24,626 nucleotides of DNA from JANMJD01 sp963828405 (GTDB lineage Bacteria > Actinomycetota > Acidimicrobiia > Acidimicrobiales > Ilumatobacteraceae): the NCBI GenBank assembly GCA_963828405.1, contig CAWHEG010000024.1, positions 1 through 24,626 of the forward strand, in the 5' to 3' direction. Both the position numbers and the translations under genes were made by a program. The notes under the pieces are model-generated. The model was given only the letters and a program-made list of their open reading frames with translations, was not told where the DNA came from and ran no database searches. Of this stretch, positions 7,793 through 16,369 are shown piece after piece. How positions within the stretch are numbered: position 1 is the stretch's first letter; every line of letters starts with the position of its first letter.

Positions 7793-8455
7793 TCAGCGAT
7801 CGAGATCGGGTGGGGCGAGCTCGCTCGGACCGACGTGGGCGTCCAGCCAATCGTCGAGCGCATCGCACGCCCGCCACTCAGCCACGATGCGCTCCGCCGC
7901 GCCCGGGGCGTGCATCCATCCGGCGACCGGGAACGACTTGACGGCGATCAGGCCCTTGCGGCGGAGCAGGGCGATGCGCGGATGGTCCTTGGGGTATCCG
8001 CGTGGCGCGGTCTTCAGCGAGGAGATCGCGTCCATCGTGAACCCGAGCGACTCGAGCGACTCGCCCAGCGAGGCGACCTCGGCACCCCGGTGGTCGTCGA
8101 CGACCGCCCGACGGAAGCGTTCGAGCTGGTCGGCGGCCATGTCGTAGTAGCCCGAGCCGAGCATCAGCCCGCTCGCCGACAGCTGCACGTAGTACCCGGC
8201 GCCGCCCTCGCGTTCGGCGTACATCCCCTGCTGGGTCTTGTACGGCGGGCGGCCCTTGGTGAACCGGACGTCGTTGTACGGGCGGAACAGGTGGAACGGC
8301 CCGAACTCCCCGAGGTCGGCGGCCAGCGCCTCGAAGCGCTCCTTGACGTCGGCCACGTAGGTCGCACGGTTGGCCTGCCAGAACGCCTTGGAGTTGTCGG
8401 CCTCCAACCTCGCATAGAAGTCGAAGGTCGCGGCCGGGAAGCCGGTGAAGGCCAT
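7793..8455 (-). CDS. DUF2461 family protein
   Basis: This is an intact 220-residue protein of the DUF2461 (TIGR02453) family, whose biochemical role is not established. It begins MAFTGFPAATFDFYARLEADN and carries the family features KAFWQANRATY, PYNDVRFTKGRPPYKTQQG, the YYVQLSASGLMLGSGYY segment, and the basic C-terminal KTAPRGYPKDHPRIALLR. There is no signal peptide or membrane segment, so it should be cytosolic. The ATG has a GAGGGG ribosome site about 8 nt upstream. It follows the EthD-like gene by 20 bp and is probably its second operon member. Nothing in the sequence gives a reaction. Confidence 0.88.
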   Translation of the reverse strand: MAFTGFPAATFDFYARLEADNSKAFWQANRATYVADVKERFEALAADLGEFGPFHLFRPYNDVRFTKGRPPYKTQQGMYAEREGGAGYYVQLSASGLMLGSGYYDMAADQLERFRRAVVDDHRGAEVASLGESLESLGFTMDAISSLKTAPRGYPKDHPRIALLRRKGLIAVKSFPVAGWMHAPGAAERIVAEWRACDALDDWLDAHVGPSELAPPDLDR

Positions 8456-8475
8456 TGCCGTGCCCCTCGCTCGAT

Positions 8476-8778
8476 CTACTCGACGATCTCGGAGATCTGC
8501 GCCACCGGGGCGGTGTTGGTGTAGCGGGCGACGTCGGCCGCCACGGCCGCGGTGCCATCGCTGGCCATCGCCGCCTCGAACGCCTGCATGTCGGGAAAAC
8601 GGAAGTGAACAGCGGCCAGGTAGGGACCGCCCACGCCCCGGTCGATCTCGGCCCCGCCGAGACCCCACGACGAGATGCACAGCGGGACGTGGGTGTCGCG
8701 GTAGTAGGCGTGATCGAACGTGGCCGGGACGCCCTCGGAGACGTCGCCGGCGGGATAGGAGAAGGTCACTCGGATCAT
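8476..8778 (-). CDS. EthD-like small dimeric alpha/beta-barrel protein
   Basis: This is an intact 100-residue protein, MIRVTFSYPAGDVSEGVPATF..., with the EthD hallmarks FDHAYYRDTHVPLC near residues 21-34, PYLAAVHFRFPDMQAFEAAM and a short C-terminal strand. The length matches the family. EthD proteins adopt a ferredoxin-like dimer fold and usually sit beside oxidation genes (first seen with the EthB P450 system). Their reaction is mostly unknown. It is the first gene of a pair with DUF2461 and is divergent from the coiled-coil gene. The start is supported by a TACCGT box exactly 6 nt upstream. Confidence 0.82.
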   Translation of the reverse strand: MIRVTFSYPAGDVSEGVPATFDHAYYRDTHVPLCISSWGLGGAEIDRGVGGPYLAAVHFRFPDMQAFEAAMASDGTAAVAADVARYTNTAPVAQISEIVE

Positions 8779-8784
8779 GACGGC

Positions 8785-8790
8785 ACGGTA
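8785..8790 (-). promoter_or_regulatory. -10 box of the EthD-like gene, leaderless layout
   Basis: TACCGT on the minus strand ends 6 nt before the ATG at 8778. No clear -35 or ribosome site is visible. Confidence 0.5.
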
Positions 8791-8892
8791 GCCGCCGGGC
8801 TCACCGCAGCGCGGGCCGAGCGGGCCCGACGGAGCTCCGCGAGGTCGGTCCGGCTCGTGCCGCCACTTCAGCGGCCGGATGGAGCATCCTGT

Positions 8893-9354
8893 GTGACCGT
8901 GCCCAGCCAACGTCGTCATCGCCAGAAGGGTCAGCCGCTGCCGGTGGAGCTCACCGACGCCGAACGGTTCGCGGCGGGGCTCAAGGAGGCCGAACTGGCC
9001 AAGCAGAAGGCGGCGGCGGCCAAGGAGGCCTCCCGCCGGGCCGCCGCCGAGCTGAAGGCCGAGCTGGAACGCCAACAGGCCGCCGCGGCGCAGCTCGCCG
9101 CCGATCTCGCCAGCGCCCGCCGGGACCACGCGGGCGCCGTCGAGCGGCTCAAGTCGGCCCGCCAGTCCGGGCGCGGCAAGGCCGAGGCGGAGATCGCCTG
9201 GCGCGAGGCGACGGCGCGGCTGATGGAGCTCGAGACCGGGACCCGACCGGCGTGGGCCCCCGTCGCAGCGAGCCCCGCTCAGGCAGGACACTCGCCCGAC
9301 GGCACGCCCGCCGATGATCCGGCAGCCTCGCCGATGGGCGCTGCGCGGTCGTAA
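8893..9354 (+). CDS. Ala-rich coiled-coil protein, function unknown
   Basis: This is a 153-residue protein with a basic N-terminus (SQRRHRQKGQPLPVELTDAE). Residues about 25-115 are one long Ala/Lys/Glu/Arg helix (AKQKAAAAKEASRRAAAELK and onward), almost certainly a coiled coil, followed by a disordered Pro/Ala tail. I took the GTG at 8893, with GGAG 8 nt upstream. The GTG at 8899 is also possible. I do not recognise a family. The HerA-like ATPase begins 11 bp downstream on the same strand, and itself has C-terminal coiled coils, so a physical partnership is plausible but only inferred. The 114 bp between this gene and the divergent EthD-like gene shows no motif beyond the EthD -10 box. Confidence 0.72.
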   Translation: MTVPSQRRHRQKGQPLPVELTDAERFAAGLKEAELAKQKAAAAKEASRRAAAELKAELERQQAAAAQLAADLASARRDHAGAVERLKSARQSGRGKAEAEIAWREATARLMELETGTRPAWAPVAASPAQAGHSPDGTPADDPAASPMGAARS

Positions 9355-9357
9355 CCT
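9352..9357 (+). promoter_or_regulatory. Possible internal -10 box for the HerA-like gene
   Basis: TAACCT starts at the TAA stop of the coiled-coil gene and ends 8 nt before the ATG at 9366, matching the leaderless layout seen elsewhere in the window. No ribosome site is visible for that ATG. Confidence 0.35.
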
Positions 9358-9365
9358 CTCGCACC

Positions 9366-11795
9366 ATGGCTGATCTGATCCTCGGCGAGACCGTCGATCC
9401 CGCCTCCCACCAGCGCACGGACTCGAAGGTGTCCATCGCGACCGGCGATTTCACCACCCATGGGGTGATCGTCGGGATGACCGGCTCGGGCAAGACCGGG
9501 CTGGGCATGGTGCTCATCGAGGAGGCTGCTGGCCGGGCATGCCCGCGCTGCTTGTCGACCCGAAAGGCGATCTGGCCAACCTCTGCCTCACCTTCCCCGG
9601 CCTGGCCGGCGCCGAGTTCCGGCCGTGGATCAACGACGGCGACGCCCAGAAGGCCGGGGTCACCGTCGACGAGTTCGCCGCCGAACAGGCCAAGACGTGG
9701 ACCGACGGTCTCGCCGGCTGGGGAATCGACGGGGCGGCATCGCGGCGCTGCGCAGTCGGTCGACTTCTCGATCTACACCCCGGGCTCGACGGCAGGCGTG
9801 CCGATGAACATCGTCGGTTCGCTCAAGCGCACCGCCGACACCAGCGATGTCGAGACGATGCGCGACGAGATCGAGGGCTACGTGTCGGGCCTGCTCGGCC
9901 TCGTCGGCATCGAGGCCGATCCGCTGTCGAGCCGCGAGCACATCCTCCTCGCCAACCTGATCGAGAACGCCTGGCTGAACGGCATGAACCTCGATCTGCC
10001 CACCCTCGTCGGCCAGGTGCAAACGCCACCGATCCGCAAGCTCGGGGTCTTCGAACTCGACGCCTTCTTCCCGCCATCCGATCGGATGGGGCTGGCGATG
10101 CGGCTCAACGGCCTGCTCGCGTCCCCCTCCTTCGCGGCGTGGGCGCCGGGCTCGCCCCTCGACATCGGCTCGATGCTGCGCACCCCCGAGGGCAGGCCGC
10201 GCTGTGCGATCGTCACCACCGCCCACCTCTCCGAGGAGGAGCGCCAGTTCGTCACCGCCCTCGTGCTCGCCAAGCTCGTCACCTGGATGCGCAAGCAGAG
10301 CGGGGACGACCGACCTGCGGGCGCTGCTCTACATGGACGAGGTCGCCGGCTACGTGCCGCCGTCGGCGATGCCGCCGACCAAGAAGCCGATCATGACGCT
10401 GATGAAGCAGGCGCGCGCCTTCGGCGTCGGCGTCGTGCTCTCGACGCAGAACCCGGTGGACGTCGATTACAAGGCGCTGTCGAACGCCGGCACCTGGATG
10501 ATCGGTCGGCTGCAGACCGACCGTGACAAGGCGCGCCTGCTCGACGGGATGTCGGCTGCGGCGGGTGGCGTCGATATCCAGGCCGTCGGCGAAACCATCT
10601 GCGGGCTTGGCGAAGCGCGAGTTCGTGCTGCGCCGGGCGTGGAAGGACAAGCCCGAGGTGATGACCTCGCGCTGGGCGATGAGCTACCTGCGCGGTCCGC
10701 TGACCCGGGACCAGATCGAGACGCTGATGTCGGGCGGGGCGGCGACCGCGGCACCGGCACCGGGAACGCAGGCCGCGCCGGGCGCCTCGGGCGCGGCCTC
10801 GATGACGCGCAGCGGCGGCGCGGGGTCGGTGCCGGCGCCGACGGCGGCCCTGGGGGCCGACGAGACGAGCGTGATGCCGGGCACCGCCGACGGTGTGCCG
10901 TGCGCTGGGTCGATCCGGCCAGCCCGTGGCTGGCGTCCATCGGCGGTCGACGCAGGGTGGACCCGACTCGAGGCCGCCATCGTCGCCCGGGTGCGGATGC
11001 GGTACGACGACGACAAGGCCGATCTGGTCACCGAGGCCGGAGTACGAGGCGGTGCTCTTCCCGCTCGCCGCCGAGATCGACGCCAGCCGGGCGATCGCCG
11101 TCGACTACGACGACCGCGACCTGCGCACCTCGGCTCCCGAGGGCAGCGGTCTACCGCCTGAGCGACGCCCCGATCGATGCCAAGACGACCTTCACCCGCG
11201 CCGAGCGCGATCTGATCGACCACCTCGTGCGCAGCCAGACGTTGCAGATCCCCGTCAACCGCGACCTCAAGCTGTTCGGCCGCCCGGGAGAGTCGGCCGA
11301 GGCATTCGGCCTGCGCTGCCAGGTGGCCGCCACCGACGGCGCCGACCGGGAGACGGCGATGCTCCGCGACAAGTACGAGGCGAAGGTGGACAAGGCGCAG
11401 GATGCCCTCGCCGCCGCCCACGACCGGCTCGACGTCGTGAAGTCCGAGCACCGCGGGCGACGGGGCGAGGAGATCATCGGCGCGGCCGGTTCGATCCTCG
11501 GCGGGCTCCTCGGCGGACGCAAGCGGGCCGGGAGCATCTTCGGCAAGCTCGGCGGGCTGATGGGCAAGCACCAGCGGGCGAGCACGGCCGGCGAGCGGGT
11601 CGATGCGGTCGAGAACAAGATCGAGTCACTCGAACAGGACCTCCAGGACCTGGAATCCGAGGCGACCGACGAGATCTGGACATCGAACAGGCCTGGGCGG
11701 CCAGGGCGGGCAACATCTCGACCGTCGACGTCACGCTCGAACGCACCGATGTCGGCGTCGCCCAACTGGTGCTCGCCTGGGTTCCCGTCGCCTGA
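9366..11795 (+). CDS. HerA/FtsK-like P-loop ATPase with C-terminal coiled coils, frameshifted
   Basis: This is a large ATPase of about 800 residues related to the HerA group. The N-terminus has the Walker A motif in GVIVGMTGSGKTGLGM, then PALLVDPKGDLANL. The Walker B motif is LLYMDEVAGYVPP, followed by the sensor-like VGVVLSTQNPVDVDYKALSN and LQTDRDKARLLDGM. An Ala/Pro/Gly linker leads to a C-terminal part with two coiled coils (around 11340-11465 and 11575-11670) flanking a Gly-rich segment (AAGSILGGLLGGRK and IFGKLGGLMGK). Frames break near 9535, 9740, 10305, 10605, 10900, 11040, 11145 and 11680. Reading across them gives continuous homology-like sequence to the end, VAQLVLAWVPVA. HerA pairs with NurA in archaeal DNA end resection, but no nuclease gene is nearby. 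The bacterial members' role is unclear: DNA translocation or a membrane-linked function. Confidence 0.8.
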
Positions 11796-11823
11796 GCACC
11801 GGCCGGGCCCGGGCACCGGCCGG
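11796..11823. repeat. Short direct repeat
   Basis: GCACCGGCCGG occurs at 11796-11806 and 11813-11823, just after the ATPase stop and before the kinase promoter. It is probably incidental in such GC-rich sequence. Confidence 0.4.
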
Positions 11824-11856
11824 ACTCGACGCCCGAGGCCCGCCCCGGCCAACGGT

Positions 11857-11862
11857 TAGCGT
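11857..11862 (+). promoter_or_regulatory. -10 box of the kinase-GlpA-GlpB operon, leaderless layout
   Basis: TAGCGT ends exactly 6 nt before the GTG at 11869. No ribosome site precedes the GTG, so a leaderless transcript is likely. Confidence 0.5.
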
Positions 11863-11868
11863 CGCAAC

Positions 11869-13306
11869 GTGCGCGTGCTGGCCATCGATCAGGGGACGTC
11901 GGCGACCAAGGCCGTCGTCGTCGAGGCCGACGGCGCCACCCAAGCGGTGGTCGAGGTGCCCGTCGAGGTGCGCGCCGGCGCCGACGGCGCGGTCGAGGTC
12001 GATCCCGAGGAACTGTGGCGCAGCGTCGTCGTGGCCGGCCGGCAGGCGCTCGAGCGGGCCGGCGGAACGCGTCGACGCCATCGGTCTGGCCAACCAGGGC
12101 GAGACGGTGCTTGCCTGGGATCGGGCCACGGGGGCGCCGGCGCTCGGCCGCCATCGTCTGGCAGGACCGACGATCGATGTCGGTGTGCGCGGCCCTCGCG
12201 GCGACGGGTGCTGGCGAACGACTCGCCGCGATCACCGGCCTCGAACTCGATCCGTACTTCTCCGCCCCGAAGATCGCCTGGTTTCGCGCCCAGGTCGGCG
12301 GCGGCCCGACGATCACGACCTCGGACACTTGGCTGCTCCACCGCCTGTGCGGGGCGTTCGTCACCGACGTGGCCACCGCCTCGAGGTCGCTGCTGCTCGA
12401 CCTCGACAACGCGCCGATGGCACCCCGAAGCCTGCGCATGCGTTCGGGATCGACGTCGGACGCGCTGCCCGAGGTCGTCGCCAACGCCGGGGTGATCGGC
12501 ACGACCACCGCCTTCGGGGGCGACGATGCCGATCGCCGGGATGTGCGTCGACCAGCAGGCCGCCCTGTTCGCCGAATCGTGCTTCGCGGCGGGGGAGGCG
12601 AAGTGCACCTACGGCACCGGGGCGTTCCTCCTCGCCTCGACCGGACCCTGCCCGACCCGTTCGACCAACGGGCTCGTCGGATGCATCGCCTGGCAGCTCG
12701 ACGGGGTGACGACCTGGTGCCTCGACGGGCAGGTGTACACCGCCGGCTCGGCGGTGGCCTGGTTGCAGCAGATCGGGATCATCGGCGAACCCGCCGACCT
12801 CGACCGCCTCGGCGGCGCCGTCGGCTCTCCGACGACGGGCGGCGTTCATTCCCGGTCTGGCCGGGCTGGCGGCACCCTTCTGGCGGCCCGACGCCCATGG
12901 CGCGTTCACCGGACTCGACCTGGCGACCACCCGGGAGGAGCTGGTCCGGGCCGTGATCGAGGGACTGGCGGCTGCCGTCGCCCACCTCGCCCGGGCGGCC
13001 TCCGGCGACCTCGGTGCGCCGTTGCGCCGATTGCGCGTCGACGGCGGTCTCACCCGCTCCCGCGTGTTGCTCCAGACCCAGGCCGACCTGCTCCAGGTCC
13101 CGATCGAGGTCTACCCGTCACCCCACGCCACCGCCCTCGGGGTGGCCGCGTTCGCCCGGATCGGGGCGGGTGGGAGCTCGTCGGCGGAGGCGGCCGTCGG
13201 TCCGTGGAAGCCGACGGTCACGGTGGAGCCGGCCATCGGTGCCGACGAGGCGGACGAGCGACTGGCCCGGTGGCACGCCGCGGCGCAGGCCACGATGGAG
13301 TTGTGA
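11869..13306 (+). CDS. FGGY-family polyol (glycerol-like) kinase, frameshifted
   Basis: This is an ATP-dependent sugar/polyol kinase of about 480 residues. The N-terminal phosphate loop reads VLAIDQGTSATKAVV. Glycerol-kinase-like landmarks follow: NQGETVLAWD, AIVWQDRRS, DPYFSAPKIAWF, SDTWLLHRLCG, VDQQAALFAESCF, TYGTGAFLL, LAAPFWRPDAHGAFTGLDL and LRVDGGLTRSRVLLQ. Compared with E. coli GlpK, the residues equivalent to Glu84, Trp103, Tyr135, Asp245 and Phe270 are present. The Arg83 position (NQRET) is Gly (NQGET), so the substrate may not be glycerol itself. Breaks occur near 12060, 12145, 12420, 12530 and 12835. The stop overlaps the next start (GTGA). With a GlpA-like and a GlpB-like gene behind it, it probably phosphorylates a polyol that the pair then oxidises. 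Confidence 0.85.
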
Positions 13307-14711
13307 AGGTGACGACCGCGACGGCGGGCGCCGTTCCGTACGACGTCGCCGTCGTCGGAGCGGGTGTCGTCGGCGCCGCCGTCGCCCGCCTCGCCGCCCT
13401 GCACGAGCTGCGCGTCGTGCTCGTCGAGCGGGCCCCCGACGTCGGTGCGGGCACGAGCAAGGCGAACACGGCCATCCTGCACACCGGATTCGACGCCACC
13501 CCGGGCACGATCGAGGCCCGGCTCGTCCGTCGTGGCTACCACCTGCTCGACGGGTACGCCGCAGCCGTCGGGATCGCCGTGGAGCGGACCGGGGCGCTGC
13601 TCGTCGCCTGGGACGACGAGCAGGCCGCCGCGCTGGCGGCGCTGGCCGCCAAGGCCATCGCCAACGGCTACGAACGTCGCCGTGCTCGTCGACGCCGCCG
13701 AGGTCGGTGCCCTCGAACCACGGCTCGGGCCGGGGGCGCGCGGCGGGCTGCTCGTACCCGATGAGCACATCATCGATCCGTGGTCGACGCCGCTCGCCTT
13801 CGCCCACGAGGCGCTCGCCAACGGCGCCGAGCTCCGCCTCGACTGCGAGGTCACCGGTGTGCGCGTCGGGCCCGATGTCACCGACCTCACCACCACGAAG
13901 GGGCGGATCACCGCCCGTTTCGTCGTCAACGCCGCCGGCCTGCACGGCGACGACGCTGCACCGTGCCTTCGGTTTCGCCGGCTTCACCGTCCGGCCGAGG
14001 CGGGGCGAGCTGATCGTGTTCGACAAGCTCGCCCGCCCGCTGCTCCGACGCACGATCCTGCCCGTGCCGACGGCGAGCACCAAAGGGGTGCTCGTCGCCC
14101 CGACGGTGTTCGGCAACGTGATGCTCGGCCCGACCGCCGACGACATCGACGATCGGTCGGCCACGGCGACGACGGCAGCCGGGCTCGAGGGGCTGATGGC
14201 CAAGGGCCGCCGCATCCTGCCTGCCCTGGCCGACGAGGAGGTCACCGCGGTCTACGCCGGGCTGCGAGCGGCGACCGAGCATGCCGACTACCAGTTGTCG
14301 GGCGAACCGGCGGCCCGCTACGTCTGCCTCGGGGGCATCCGTTCGACGGGCCTGACGGCGTCGATGGCCCTGGCCGAGGAGGCGCTCGATCTGCTGCGCG
14401 GCTGCGGGCTCACCGCCACTGCGCGACCTGCCGACGAAATCCACGGCGTGCGGATGACCAACCTGGGTGAGGCTGGTCACCGCCCGTATCAGGACGGTGG
14501 CACGATCCTCTGCCACTGCGAACGGGTGACCGCCGCCGAGATCGTCGCCGCATGCCAGGGGCCGATCGCGGCGACGACGATCGACGGCCTGCGCCGCCGC
14601 ACCCGGGCCCTGGCCGGGCGGTGCCAGGGCTTCTACTGCACGGCCTCGGTGGTGCAGACTGCCTCGGCCGCCGGCGGGCGGTCCTGCGCCGACTGGCTCG
14701 GCCTGACGTGA
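13303..14711 (+). CDS. GlpA-like FAD dehydrogenase with C-terminal BFD [2Fe-2S] domain, frameshifted
   Basis: This is a FAD-dependent glycerol-3-phosphate dehydrogenase-like protein of about 468 residues. The N-terminus carries the dinucleotide fold YDVAVVGAGVVGAAVARLAA and SKANTAILHTGFDATPG. The middle has FVVNAAGLHGD and RPRRGELIVFDK, and FAD contact is made again near YVCLGGIRSTGLTAS. The C-terminus is a BFD-type iron-sulfur domain with CHC near 14513 and GRCQGFYC near 14622, four cysteines in the CxC...CxxxxC order. Breaks lie near 13675 and 13960. The GTG start overlaps the kinase stop by four bases (GTGA) and the stop overlaps the next start in the same way. The architecture resembles the GlpA-like protein of kinase/GlpA/GlpB-like clusters in Firmicutes and Thermotogae. 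The true substrate is unproven. Confidence 0.84.
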
Positions 14712-16081
14712 ACGGCATCGCCGGCACCGACGACACGCACGGCACCGACGACGTCGTCGTCGTCGGAGGCGGCCCGGCCGGTCTCGCCGCGGCGATCGCC
14801 CTCCGCCGGGCCGGGGCGGAGCGGGTGGTGGTGTACGAACGCGAGCAGGAGCTCGGCGGAATCCCCCGCCACACCGACCACACCGGCTTCGGAATCCGCG
14901 ACCTGCGTCGGGTCATGTCCGGCCCCCGCTACGCCCGGCGCTATGTCGAGCTGGCCGAACGGGCCGGCGTCGAGCTCGCCCCGGGCGTTCTGGTCACGTC
15001 GATCCGCGCCGGAGCACCGATCGAAGTGACCAGAACGACGGCGACCGGGACCACGACCCGCCTCGCCCGCGCCGTCGTGCTGGCCACCGGCACCCGTGAG
15101 CGGCCGCGCGCCGCCCGGCTCGTCCCCGGCGACCGTCCGGCGGGGGTGCTCACCACCGGATCCCTCCAGCAGCTCACCCGTGCCGGGCTTCCCGTCGGCC
15201 GGCGTGCCGTCGTCGTCGGCGCCGAACACGTCAGCTTCTCGGCCGTGATCACCCTCGCCCATCGCGGATGTTCCACCGTGGCGATGGTGACCGATCTGGC
15301 GCACCACCAGACCTGGCCGCCTCTCGCCTGGATGACCACGGGTCGGCGGCGGGTACCGGTGCACACCGGCGCGCGGGTCGTCGAGATCGTCGGTGTGCGC
15401 CGCGTCGAGGCTGTCGTGCTCGCCGACGGCCGGCGGATCGCCTGCGACACCGTCGTCTTCACCGGAGATTGGTTCCCCGACCACGAACTCGCCCGCCTGT
15501 GCGGTGTCGTCCTCGATCCGGCGACACGTGGCCCGCTGGTCGACGGCGGTCTCCGTACCGCGACACCCGGCATCTTCGGCGCCGGCAACCTGCTCCACGG
15601 GGCGGAGACGGCCGACGTCTGTGCCCTCGACGGTCGCCACGCCGCCCGCTCGGTCGTCGCCTGGTTGGCCGACGGTGCATGGCCCGTCGCGCCGCTGCCG
15701 ATCACCTGCGATCCGCCGCTGTTGTGGGCATCCCCCGGTGCGGTGACGGTCGATCGGCCACCCCGCGACCGGCTCCTGCTGCGTACCTCGCAAGCCGTGG
15801 GCAGGGTGCAGGTCCGCCAGGGCGCGAGGTCTCTGTGGGAGGGCAGACCGGGCGGGGCCGCCGAGCCGCTGCGGTCGACGTGGATCCCGGGGCGATGGGT
15901 CGCCGACGTCCGACCGGGCGACGGCCCGATCACCGTGACCGCTACGATCGACGGGGCACGCGGGCGTGGTGGAATGGCAGACACGCTGGGTTTAGGTCCC
16001 AGTTCCGCAAGGAGTGAGGGTTCGACTCCCTCCGCCCGCACCACCGGCGACGCGCACCGCGGCGACCCCGACGCCGGCTGA
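14708..16081 (+). CDS. GlpB-like FAD/NAD(P) oxidoreductase; 3' end uncertain
   Basis: This flavoprotein is expected to carry electrons for the GlpA-like partner. It has an N-terminal FAD motif (DVVVVGGGPAGLAAAIALRR), YEREQELGGIPRH, a second nucleotide fold (GRRAVVVGAEHVSFSAVITLA), VLATGTRERPR, and the FAD-closing GIFGAGNLLHGAE. A C-terminal beta-rich tail of about 100 residues begins near LPITCDPPLLW. The GTG at 14708 overlaps the GlpA-like stop (GTGA). The open frame runs without break through the whole tRNA-Leu gene (15960-16043) and stops only at 16081, so the last 40 or so residues are the translated tRNA. The real C-terminus is probably near 15935-15960, with a stop lost to a base error, or the overlap is genuine. 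No GlpC or DUF1667 gene accompanies it. Confidence 0.78.
   Translation: MNGIAGTDDTHGTDDVVVVGGGPAGLAAAIALRRAGAERVVVYEREQELGGIPRHTDHTGFGIRDLRRVMSGPRYARRYVELAERAGVELAPGVLVTSIRAGAPIEVTRTTATGTTTRLARAVVLATGTRERPRAARLVPGDRPAGVLTTGSLQQLTRAGLPVGRRAVVVGAEHVSFSAVITLAHRGCSTVAMVTDLAHHQTWPPLAWMTTGRRRVPVHTGARVVEIVGVRRVEAVVLADGRRIACDTVVFTGDWFPDHELARLCGVVLDPATRGPLVDGGLRTATPGIFGAGNLLHGAETADVCALDGRHAARSVVAWLADGAWPVAPLPITCDPPLLWASPGAVTVDRPPRDRLLLRTSQAVGRVQVRQGARSLWEGRPGGAAEPLRSTWIPGRWVADVRPGDGPITVTATIDGARGRGGMADTLGLGPSSARSEGSTPSARTTGDAHRGDPDAG
15943..15948 (+). promoter_or_regulatory. Possible -10 box of tRNA-Leu
   Basis: TACGAT ends 11 nt before the first tRNA base. It lies inside the GlpB-like reading frame, so the tRNA would have its own promoter within the 3' end of that gene. 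No convincing -35 is visible. Confidence 0.4.
15960..16043 (+). tRNA. tRNA-Leu (anticodon UAG), CCA encoded
   Basis: The acceptor stem GCGGGCG (15960-15966) pairs perfectly with CGCCCGC (16033-16039). A discriminator A and an encoded CCA follow. The anticodon stem CTGGG/CCCAG encloses the loop TTTAGGT, giving anticodon TAG. A long variable arm (TTCCGCAAGGAG), typical of class II leucine tRNAs, and the T loop GGTTCGACTCC are present. It decodes CUN leucine codons, chiefly CUA. It sits wholly inside the open frame of the upstream flavoprotein on the same strand. Confidence 0.97.
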
Positions 16082-16152
16082 TGCGGACATCGGCGACGCG
16101 GTGGAACCGGCGCTGGACCAAGCCGGCCACGGCACCCCGCGATGCTTGGCCG

Positions 16153-16326
16153 ATGGACGACCCGCTCATCGACGAGTCCCTCGCCTCGCTGCCAGAGACC
16201 AGGCAGGCGACGATCCGAGCACTGCACGAGCTCATCGTCGACGCCGCGCCCTCGCTCCCCCCGGCGATGGTCCCCAACGGTTCCAAGCCGATGATCGGCT
16301 ACTGCACCGGGTGCGCACTCTCGTGA
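16153..16326 (+). pseudogene. Truncated DUF1801-like gene
   Basis: A 57-codon frame starts MDDPLIDESLASLPETRQAT and continues IRALHELIVDAAPSLPPAM, which fits the helical N-terminal half of DUF1801 proteins. It ends soon after KPMIGYC, where full members continue with about 60 more residues. The downstream sequence up to the next gene (16370) is too short to hold the rest, so this is a remnant rather than a sequencing break alone. The other sequence between the tRNA and the next gene (16044-16152 and 16327-16369) shows no feature. Confidence 0.45.
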
Positions 16327-16369
16327 CCGACTGTGCGGCGATGATCGCCCCGGGCGTCGGGTCCTCGAT

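Noticed and set aside
5784..8147. A 787-codon open frame on the plus strand, the longest in the window
   Set aside because: It lies antisense to the hydrolase lipoprotein and desaturase, has Arg/Gly/Asp-rich low-complexity translation without motifs, and arises from high G+C codon bias.
9366..11795. HerA-like gene as a pseudogene
   Set aside because: All motifs persist across the breaks and neighbours show the same kind of one-base breaks, so assembly error is likelier.
8893..11795. Defence island around the HerA-like ATPase
   Set aside because: No nuclease, SIR2, restriction or toxin gene accompanies it; the neighbours are metabolic.
11796..11823. 11-bp direct repeat as part of an array or attachment site
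   Set aside because: There are only two copies with a 6-bp spacer in very GC-rich sequence and nothing mobile nearby.
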